Assembly: GCA_021792115.1 (NCBI GenBank)
Contig: JAJYVI010000057.1
Span: 1 to 5,981 of the forward strand
DNA length: 5,981 bases
Source of the DNA: Microcaldota archaeon
GTDB lineage: Archaea; Micrarchaeota; Micrarchaeia; Micrarchaeales; Micrarchaeaceae
Direction: 5' to 3'
The notes beneath the pieces are model-generated. The model was not told the DNA's origin, searched no databases, and worked only from the letters and a program-made list of their open reading frames with translations. The translations under genes were made by a program, and so were the position numbers. Of the stretch, positions 1-4,743 are shown piece by piece. The first letter of the stretch is position 1, and the number at the start of each line of letters is the position of its first letter.

Positions 1-604
1 TTTGCATTTCATCACTTACACCTGCAACCAGCGCGCCAAGCTGCATTGGACCGTAAACAGTATAATAGCAAGTCTTGCTGTTTATTATCTTAAAATAGAG
101 GTCCTGGTCAACTCCTTTCAGTGTTTTTTTATTGTAAATGAAATTTATGTCTAGAAACTGGCCTTCTACTGTTTTTTCAAGTATGTCATAGAACTTATCA
201 TACAGCCTTGATCCTATACTGTTGCTTATAGCATAATCCTTAAGCATCTTCCACATTATTATGTGGCCAGTATCCCCTGCATTCAATGCAACTTCCATGC
301 CATAAAGCTTGTTCAATGATTCCTTGCCTCTCCTCATAGTTGAATGATCTTCTATATCATCATGAGCAAGTATCCAGTCTTCTGAAAGCTGCATTGCTGC
401 AGCAGGAAGCAGCAAGTCATTAACTTTTGCCCCGAACATCTCGCCAGTAAGTAGAAGAAGACCAGGCCTCCTGTAACTGCCCTGCCTATCAGAGTATTCC
501 TTAGATATTTTATAGTGTTCTACAGGATCTTTGTCTGGAAAATACTCGCAGATTTTTTCATAGACTTTTTGCCTATGCTGCTCAATATATTGTTTGAAAT
601 TCAT
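1..604 (-). CDS. Polyprenyl (geranylgeranyl/farnesyl-type) diphosphate synthase, N-terminal part, cut by left edge
   Basis: This is an all-helical trans-isoprenyl diphosphate synthase that condenses isopentenyl diphosphate with an allylic diphosphate. In archaea it makes the C20 chains of membrane ether lipids. The window holds 201 codons from the ATG at 604; the family is usually about 300-350 residues, so the second Asp-rich motif lies off the left edge. Seen in order: the substrate-binding GSYRRP (42-47), the first Asp-rich motif DDIED (82-86) followed by RRG (91-93), NAGD (108-111), EGQ (147-149) and the SKT motif (176-178) followed by YGPMQLGA. The residue five before DDIED is Trp77; a bulky aromatic there is known to limit chain length in archaeal type I GGPP synthases. 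The first-motif glycine is followed by Ser rather than the common Lys, as I recall from Thermoplasma-type relatives. It appears to be transcribed alone from its own promoter. The family is certain; the exact product length is inferred. Confidence 0.93.
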   Translation of the reverse strand, partial: MNFKQYIEQHRQKVYEKICEYFPDKDPVEHYKISKEYSDRQGSYRRPGLLLLTGEMFGAKVNDLLLPAAAMQLSEDWILAHDDIEDHSTMRRGKESLNKLYGMEVALNAGDTGHIIMWKMLKDYAISNSIGSRLYDKFYDILEKTVEGQFLDINFIYNKKTLKGVDQDLYFKIINSKTCYYTVYGPMQLGALVAGVSDEMQ

Positions 605-640
605 TTTATCAAATTAGATATTCTTAACAACATCACGCCA

Positions 641-654
641 TCTTATAGTTTAAA
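641..654 (-). promoter_or_regulatory. Putative TATA-box promoter of the polyprenyl diphosphate synthase
   Basis: Read on the minus strand the segment is TTTAAACTATAAGA, an archaeal TATA-box-like element centred near 647. The usual spacing of about 26 bases puts transcription start near 620, giving a leader of about 16 nt before the ATG at 604. A second AT-rich element (TTTAATATAG) lies further upstream near 673-682. Only TGAT-like weak ribosome-binding sequence precedes the ATG. AT-rich background makes this a tentative call. Confidence 0.4.
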
Positions 655-721
655 ATAGACTTAAAATAATGACTATATTAAATAAGATGCGATTGTTTTT
701 AAACCTTATTTTAAATCCGAT

Positions 722-727
722 AAAAAA
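722..727 (-). terminator. T-tract terminator after the YHS protein gene
   Basis: On the minus strand the stop codon of the small YHS gene (ending at 739) is followed 11 bases later by six consecutive T residues (GTTTTTTA). Archaeal RNA polymerase terminates at such T-tracts without needing a hairpin. No stem-loop is obvious here. It would end the minus-strand transcript before the separate promoter of the isoprenyl synthase gene. Confidence 0.45.
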
Positions 728-738
728 CGAAGGGATTC

Positions 739-888
739 TTAGTGCACGTATTTCTTGGGCTTGCTGTCAAATTCCTTCTTGCAGGATTCACTGCAGAAAT
801 AATAGTTTTGTTTGTTATAATTAGACTTAAACTTTGAGTTTTCATCTACATCCATTCCACAAACAACATCTCTTTGTTTTTTGGCCAT
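739..888 (-). CDS. Small YHS (TRASH-like) domain metal-binding protein, 49 aa
   Basis: This is a stand-alone YHS domain, a treble-clef-like Cys fold found alone or fused to heavy-metal (Cu/Ag) ATPases and metal-responsive regulators, where it binds or senses metal. The whole protein is the domain: MAKKQRDVVCGMDVD (1-15) with Cys10, then NYYFCSESCKKEF (28-40) with Cys32 and Cys36, ending in the usual KPKKYV. There is no signal peptide and it should be cytosolic. I chose the ATG at 888. The frame stays open to an ATG at 942, but the added 18 residues are not YHS-like, and a TATA-like element (918-927) falls inside that extension at the right distance for a start near 897. The leader contains GTGA five bases before the ATG. 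It lies 132 bases downstream of the MEMO gene on the same strand, so read-through is also possible. The metal is unknown. Confidence 0.85.
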   Translation of the reverse strand: MAKKQRDVVCGMDVDENSKFKSNYNKQNYYFCSESCKKEFDSKPKKYVH

Positions 889-917
889 GTAATCACAAAT
901 AATAGAATAGCAGACAA

Positions 918-927
918 GATATATTAA
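918..927 (-). promoter_or_regulatory. Putative TATA box for the YHS protein gene
   Basis: The minus strand reads TTAATATATC, close to the archaeal TATA consensus. With about 26 bases to the start site, transcription would begin near 897, leaving a leader of about 9 nt before the ATG at 888 that includes GTGA. This supports the 49-residue version of the gene over the 67-residue one. No experimental support is available. Confidence 0.45.
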
Positions 928-1020
928 GCTTTTTGCGTCCATGAATCTACTAAGTTAACTGTACATTTATTTATTATTTCTTCATTTCTCTAGTAATAGG
1001 ATTGCACAAACAATAAAGAT

Positions 1021-1842
1021 TTAAATAAAAGCAAGTGAAGCATACGCAACAACGCTTGAATAGTCTTTTGTTACACTGCCAGAATCAGAATATTTGAGCA
1101 ATAGGGATTTTGTTGCGCCCATTGCTTTTGCAAATAGGAGTGCGACAATTATGGGACCAGTTCCACATGCGCTGTCATTTAAGTCTAGGGCAGACTTATT
1201 GAAAGACTTATAATCAAGCCTTGACAGCTCATTGATAAGCGTGCTATCTTTCTTTGTTGCCTCGCTCCTTGATTCATAGTGGTCAAAATCAGAACTTGCT
1301 ATGACAACTGCATTTGAACTAAGTTTTCTAACTGCAGAGATTATAGAATTTGACAGTTTTATGCTAGACTCTTCAGTCTGATCCAGCATACAGATAAAAC
1401 AGAATTTTTTTGATGCTGCAATGACATTCAAAAATGGCAGCTGCACTTCTATAGAATGTTCATTAGAGTGAGCAGATTCGTCAACTTTTATACCATTGGT
1501 TGCAATAAGGCTTGAAAGAGCCGTATTATTTTTCAATATGCCGAGAGGAGTTTCCCAGTCCTGCATAGAGACTGCGATATTTTCTCCATTGCCAGTATGA
1601 TTAGGTCCTACAATTATTATTGTGTCGATATTGCTAAAATGTTTATTTTGCGACAGTGCTTTGTAAGTGCATGCTGCCACAGAGCCTGAGTAGATATACC
1701 CTGCATGCGGAGATACATAAGAATAAGCATTTGCTACCATGGGATTTACATCAGCATCTGCAAGCAAGGTATTGACAGTATTTGCAAGCAATGTCTTATT
1801 TTTAGGATAAAACAAATCTGCAAACTTGTATTTTCTAGCCAT
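1021..1842 (-). CDS. amrB: MEMO-family protein (AmmeMemoRadiSam system protein B), 273 aa
   Basis: The MEMO family has a fold related to LigB class III non-haem-iron dioxygenases; human MEMO1 binds iron or copper through His49, His81 and Cys244. In prokaryotes it commonly occurs with AMMECR1-domain and radical-SAM proteins (AmmeMemoRadiSam), with an unproven role. Seen here: FYPKN near the N-terminus (the family's FYP motif), SPHAGYIYSG with His46, GPNHTG with His82, EHSIEVQLPFL from Glu128, SSDFDHY (183-189) with His188, and ACGTGPI with Cys226. All expected metal ligands are present and the length is normal, so the protein looks intact. I chose the ATG at 1842 because MARKYKFADLFYP aligns with the usual family start; an ATG at 1851 would add three residues. 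Its start overlaps the upstream gene's stop by 8 nt (ATGGCTAG), which indicates coupled translation. The AMMECR1 and radical-SAM partners are not in the window. Confidence 0.93.
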   Translation of the reverse strand: MARKYKFADLFYPKNKTLLANTVNTLLADADVNPMVANAYSYVSPHAGYIYSGSVAACTYKALSQNKHFSNIDTIIIVGPNHTGNGENIAVSMQDWETPLGILKNNTALSSLIATNGIKVDESAHSNEHSIEVQLPFLNVIAASKKFCFICMLDQTEESSIKLSNSIISAVRKLSSNAVVIASSDFDHYESRSEATKKDSTLINELSRLDYKSFNKSALDLNDSACGTGPIIVALLFAKAMGATKSLLLKYSDSGSVTKDYSSVVAYASLAFI

Positions 1843-2557
1843 TTTTATCATAAGATTTTTTAATAAGATTATTGAACCTCATAAATAATGCCATTTGTTT
1901 TTTAGAAAGCCTATGAGAATCTGCGGATTGAGGTCTGATAATTTTATTATTTAATCTTCCTTGCAGCATTAATTTTTCATGATCTGGACATAGCGTATAG
2001 AATCGCAATCCTTTTACATGCTTGACCTTGCCACCACAGGCTTCACAAGTATATGCAGATAGAATTTCTGCATTTCTTACTAATTTTGAAATTTCCTGAT
2101 TATTATTTGGATCAGAGTAATAAAAACAAAGCCTTCCGAATTTCTCTTTTACCTGTTTGACTTCTATAGTTTGCTTGGCCTTATCTAATTCTTTTTGTAT
2201 TTCGCTGCAGAGAACATCAAGCAAGTTATACCATCCGTCTTTCACATCAATGCCAAAAACAAGCAGATCTGTTATTACCTCGGTATTTTTATCAACAGCA
2301 GGATTATAGTCTTCATTGTATTTTTTTATAGATCTGATTAATTTTAAAAAATTTTTGTTAAGTTCATGCTCAGGAATAGTTTTGGATTCTTTTAATGCTC
2401 TGACTGCATTATCCTCTGATTTTTTTAATTCTTCTTCATTATTTTTACAATAATCGTGCGCAGAGATTCTTAAATTACTTTTAAGAACTTTTGGGTCTTG
2501 CTTCGGCCTCAAAAAAGAGTAGTTCATTAATAATTTTTGTTCTAGTTCCTTTTTCAT
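1835..2557 (-). CDS. Uncharacterised protein with C-terminal CxxC...CPDH zinc-knuckle domain, 240 aa
   Basis: No function can be assigned. The N-terminal half (about 1-95) is charged and predicted helical. The C-terminal half carries a pattern I recognise from hypothetical proteins of bacteria and phages: DGWYNLLDVLCSEIQ (107-121), VKQVKEKFGRLCFYYS (133-148), and a probable zinc knuckle with Cys171-x2-Cys174 and, 15 residues later, Cys190-x2-His193 (LCPDH). In the relatives I recall, the order is the same: GWxxLLxxLC, QVKEKFGxLRFY, CEVCGxPG, then TLCDEH. A basic tail follows (196-240), which might bind nucleic acid, but this is a guess. The ATG at 2557 is preceded by AAGGGG four bases away; an ATG at 2572 would add five residues and contains that motif. 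It lies 80 bases downstream of trxB on the same strand and overlaps the MEMO gene by 8 nt, so it is probably in one operon with both. No truncation is apparent. Confidence 0.8.
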   Translation of the reverse strand: MKKELEQKLLMNYSFLRPKQDPKVLKSNLRISAHDYCKNNEEELKKSEDNAVRALKESKTIPEHELNKNFLKLIRSIKKYNEDYNPAVDKNTEVITDLLVFGIDVKDGWYNLLDVLCSEIQKELDKAKQTIEVKQVKEKFGRLCFYYSDPNNNQEISKLVRNAEILSAYTCEACGGKVKHVKGLRFYTLCPDHEKLMLQGRLNNKIIRPQSADSHRLSKKQMALFMRFNNLIKKSYDKNG

Positions 2558-2637
2558 AAAACCCCTTGTCATTCTTTATCTTTAACACAAGACATATTCA
2601 AGATAATAAGCATGAAACGGTTCTATACATTATTAAT

Positions 2638-3561
2638 TTAAATTATATCTTTTTCCTGCAGGTAAAATCTTACTTCAAGAGCTGCTTTTGCCCCGGCGCC
2701 TGCTGCAATAACTGCTTGTTTGTATATTTTATCAGCAACATCACCAGCAACAAAAATACCATCAATATTTGTTTTTACTTCATCAGAAACAACGATATAT
2801 CCCTGCTCATCAAGTTCAAGAGCTCCTTTTAGGAAATCTGTATTTGGCTTGTAGCCTATTGCAACAAACAAACCATCAATTTTTATTTGTGTTATTTCAT
2901 TTGTTTTGTTATTTCTAATCTTTGCTCCAATAACTGAGCTTTCGCCTAAAATTTCTATAACTTCGCTATTAAGGATAAAATCTATTTTTAGATTTGCCTT
3001 TGCTCTATCCTGAGCCAGCCTACTTGCTTTAAATTCATCTCTTCTATGTATTATATGCACTTTAGTAGCAAACTTTGTGAGAAATATTGCGTCTTCTAAG
3101 GCAGTATCCCCGCCACCGACAACGGCAACTTCCTTGTTCTTAAAAAATGCCGCATCGCATGTTGCGCATGAGCTGACTCCTTTTCCAATGAACTTTTTTT
3201 CTGATGCTATGCCAAGCCATTTGGCAGATGCGCCTGTTGCAATAATAACTGAATGAGCATCAAAAACTTCGGTTTGGGTCTTCAATTTAAATGGTTTTGA
3301 ATTAAAATCTACTTCTTTAACATCATCATTTACAAATACTGCTCCGAATTTTTCGGCCTGCTTTCGCATGCTGTCAATTAATTCCGCACCATAGACCCCA
3401 TTAGGGAATCCTGGATAATTTTCAACTTCTGTTGTGAGCATAAGCTGGCCACCAGCATTAAAGCCACCTATTATAACTGGCTTTAAGTCGTCTCTTGCAG
3501 CATACAATGCAGCAGTAAGCCCTGCAGGCCCGGATCCTAGAATAACAACCTTTTCAACCAT
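2638..3561 (-). CDS. trxB: Thioredoxin-disulfide reductase, 307 aa
   Basis: This is a low-molecular-weight FAD enzyme that passes electrons from a nicotinamide cofactor to thioredoxin-like proteins in the cytosol. Seen in order: the FAD-binding GSGPAG (9-14), GGQLMLTTEVENYPGFP (37-53), ATGA (108-111), the redox-active CATC (Cys132, Cys135), the nucleotide-binding GGGDTA (149-154), HRRDEFKAS (172-180) and the C-terminal FAD motif AGDV (272-275) followed by YKQAVIAAGAG. The HRR triplet is the usual mark of NADPH use. Length is normal for the family. The start is the ATG at 3561, since a strong GGTGA ribosome binding site lies five bases before it; an in-frame GTG at 3570 is part of that site and would give three extra residues. 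It is the first gene of the minus-strand run and reads divergently from the nuclease gene. No thioredoxin gene is in the window. Confidence 0.97.
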   Translation of the reverse strand: MVEKVVILGSGPAGLTAALYAARDDLKPVIIGGFNAGGQLMLTTEVENYPGFPNGVYGAELIDSMRKQAEKFGAVFVNDDVKEVDFNSKPFKLKTQTEVFDAHSVIIATGASAKWLGIASEKKFIGKGVSSCATCDAAFFKNKEVAVVGGGDTALEDAIFLTKFATKVHIIHRRDEFKASRLAQDRAKANLKIDFILNSEVIEILGESSVIGAKIRNNKTNEITQIKIDGLFVAIGYKPNTDFLKGALELDEQGYIVVSDEVKTNIDGIFVAGDVADKIYKQAVIAAGAGAKAALEVRFYLQEKDII

Positions 3562-3566
3562 AGAAG

Positions 3567-3571
3567 TCACC
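3567..3571 (-). promoter_or_regulatory. Ribosome binding site GGTGA that decides the trxB start
   Basis: The minus strand reads AGGTGACTTCTATG. GGTGA is complementary to the conserved archaeal 16S rRNA 3' end and sits five bases before the ATG at 3561. The GTG within it is in frame with trxB and can be mistaken for the start codon. Confidence 0.75.
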
Positions 3572-3600
3572 TATCAAAAAACCTTGATTAATTTAATTAT

Positions 3601-3610
3601 AATTATAAGT
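3601..3610 (-). promoter_or_regulatory. Putative TATA box for trxB and its downstream genes
   Basis: The minus strand reads ACTTATAATT, centred near 3606. Transcription would start near 3580, giving a leader of about 18 nt that holds the GGTGA site. It overlaps a 12-base palindrome (3594-3605, TAATTATAATTA). The surrounding sequence is so AT-rich that other TATA matches exist. Confidence 0.4.
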
Positions 3611-3630
3611 TGTAAATTAATAATTTCACT

Positions 3631-3669
3631 ATTAATAATATTAATAATTTAATTATCAAAATTATCAAA
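3631..3669. repeat. Two adjacent pairs of perfect 9-base tandem repeats
   Basis: ATTAATAAT occurs twice in tandem (3631-3639, 3640-3648), with a further copy at 3616-3624. ATTATCAAA occurs twice in tandem (3652-3660, 3661-3669). They lie in the middle of the divergent intergenic region, between the putative trxB TATA box and the TATA box of the nuclease gene. They could be operator sites or products of slippage in AT-rich DNA. Confidence 0.5.
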
Positions 3670-3722
3670 TTAATTATTAGTATTGATTTAAATATATATA
3701 TTTTATACCTAAGGCAAATTTG

Positions 3723-3730
3723 TTATATAA
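3723..3730 (+). promoter_or_regulatory. Putative TATA box for the nuclease-gatD pair
   Basis: TTATATAA is a near-consensus archaeal TATA box. At the usual spacing transcription would start near 3752, leaving a leader of about 15 nt that contains AGGG (3757-3760) seven bases before the ATG at 3768. The alternating AT run at 3687-3707 is a possible second promoter. Confidence 0.55.
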
Positions 3731-3767
3731 ACTGGTTTGGTCTAATCCACAATAATAGGGTAATAGG

Positions 3768-4730
3768 ATGCTTATAGCAAATAATGAGAAAATATCTCTT
3801 GATAAAAAAGAGGCTGGGGCTACAATAGACTTCATTTCACATGCGCATACAGACCATATGTCTGCTCTAGCTACATCAAGAGGCATAATTTCAAGTCACC
3901 AGACCGTAGAGTTAATCAAAGCCCGCACAAAACCAGATAGTAAATTTAATATTAATTCTAATTTTTCAGAACTTGGAATTAAGCTGTTAGATTCAGGGCA
4001 TATACTCGGGGCATCACAGTTGTTTTACTACGACAAACAGAAAAGTCAATCAGTCCTATATTCCGGCGATTTCCAAATGCAAAGTCCTTTTATCGGAAGA
4101 CCGATTGAGATAAAAAATGCAGATATACTTATAATAGACTCCACATATCACGATCCAAAAATAAAATTTGAGGAAAAGGAGGTAACAAAGAAAAAAATAC
4201 AGGAATGGGTTCTTGAAAAGATTGAGACAGGAAATATATTTTTTGGATCTTATTCCCTTGGCAAAGCACAGGATATTATAAAGATACTGAATGAAATAGG
4301 AATTATCCCTATAGTTAACAAGCAGACTTGCGCAATAAACAAGGTTTATATAAATTTTGGAGAGGACCTGAAATATGCATCTGTTTATGATGCAGATTCT
4401 GGCTATGATGAAATAATGTCAAAGAACTTCGTAGGCATTGTTGAACTTGGTAGACTAAGCAGCCTTAAAATAGAGCTTACGAAAGCATACAAAAAAAAAG
4501 TATATACTGCAGTTGCAAGCGGACTTACAAAAATAATGGAATTTAATTCGGATGCAACTTTTGAACTAAGCAACCATGCAGACTTTGAACAGAGCATAGA
4601 ATATATTAATAGAGTTGCCCCGAAAAAAATATTTACTTATGGAATGAATAAAGAGGCCTTTGCAAGAAACCTTACAAAACTTGGTTATAATGCTTTGCCA
4701 TTCGAATCCAAGGAATTAAATAAAGTTTGA
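3768..4730 (+). CDS. Metallo-beta-lactamase-fold nuclease, beta-CASP/SNM1-like (exonuclease or mRNA 3'-end processing factor type), 320 aa
   Basis: This is a predicted zinc-dependent nuclease acting on RNA or DNA, related to the SNM1/CPSF73 group and to short archaeal proteins annotated as mRNA 3'-end processing factor or exonuclease. Seen: SHAHTDH with His25, His27, Asp29 and His30 (MBL motif 2), DSGHILGAS with His78 (motif 3), YSGDF with Asp101 (motif 4), DSTY with Asp124 (beta-CASP motif A), the conserved YSLGKAQDI (162-170), and SNHADFE with His270 (motif B). Where relatives usually have a His-Gly motif C (VHG or HHG), this protein has FTYG with Tyr291, a possible change in the active site. 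It has no KH domains, unlike the long archaeal CPSF proteins. The start at ATG 3768 is preceded by AGGG at a suitable distance. gatD follows 13 bases later on the same strand, so they are probably co-transcribed. The family is secure; whether the substrate is RNA or DNA is open. Confidence 0.9.
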   Translation: MLIANNEKISLDKKEAGATIDFISHAHTDHMSALATSRGIISSHQTVELIKARTKPDSKFNINSNFSELGIKLLDSGHILGASQLFYYDKQKSQSVLYSGDFQMQSPFIGRPIEIKNADILIIDSTYHDPKIKFEEKEVTKKKIQEWVLEKIETGNIFFGSYSLGKAQDIIKILNEIGIIPIVNKQTCAINKVYINFGEDLKYASVYDADSGYDEIMSKNFVGIVELGRLSSLKIELTKAYKKKVYTAVASGLTKIMEFNSDATFELSNHADFEQSIEYINRVAPKKIFTYGMNKEAFARNLTKLGYNALPFESKELNKV

Positions 4731-4743
4731 ACTGTTTGATTTT

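Larger units (their letters stand above)
605..738. other. Intergenic region between the isoprenyl synthase and YHS genes
   Basis: This 134-base AT-rich gap holds the putative synthase promoter (641-654) and the T-tract terminator of the YHS gene (722-727). No RNA gene or repeat was recognised. Confidence 0.6.
3562..3767. promoter_or_regulatory. AT-rich divergent promoter region between trxB and the nuclease gene
   Basis: This 206-base gap is the largest non-coding stretch of the window. In 3584-3707 I count only 9 G or C in 124 bases, and 3630-3656 is pure A/T. It contains the probable promoters of both flanking genes, the tandem 9-mers and an alternating AT run near 3687-3707. No tRNA-like sequence or convincing small ORF was seen. 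Confidence 0.7.

Noticed and set aside
669..824. A 51-codon plus-strand ORF starting in the gap and running antisense into the YHS gene
   Set aside because: It has no recognisable family, no ribosome binding site, and most of its length is the reverse strand of a clear coding region.
943..1020. tRNA or small RNA in the short gap before the YHS gene, and in the other gaps
   Set aside because: No T-loop-like GTTCGA sequence, cloverleaf pairing or GC-rich stem was seen in any gap.
2566..2832. Plus-strand 88-residue ORF opposite the trxB 3' end
   Set aside because: Low-complexity, Phe/Asn/Ile-rich translation antisense to well-conserved trxB; a shadow frame.
3568..3570. GTG at 3570 as the trxB start
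   Set aside because: It is part of the GGTGA ribosome binding site for the ATG at 3561, and the extra residues are not part of the family's N-terminus.
3434..3652. Plus-strand 72-residue ORF over the trxB start and AT-rich region
   Set aside because: First half is antisense to the conserved FAD motif of trxB; the rest is isoleucine-rich translation of AT repeats.
3562..3767. Possible replication origin because of the AT-rich repeats
   Set aside because: No G-rich origin-recognition boxes and no cdc6/orc1 gene nearby; a divergent promoter explains the position better.
3677..3886. Minus-strand 69-residue ORF across the nuclease gene start
   Set aside because: Antisense to the conserved HxHxDH region and without family resemblance.
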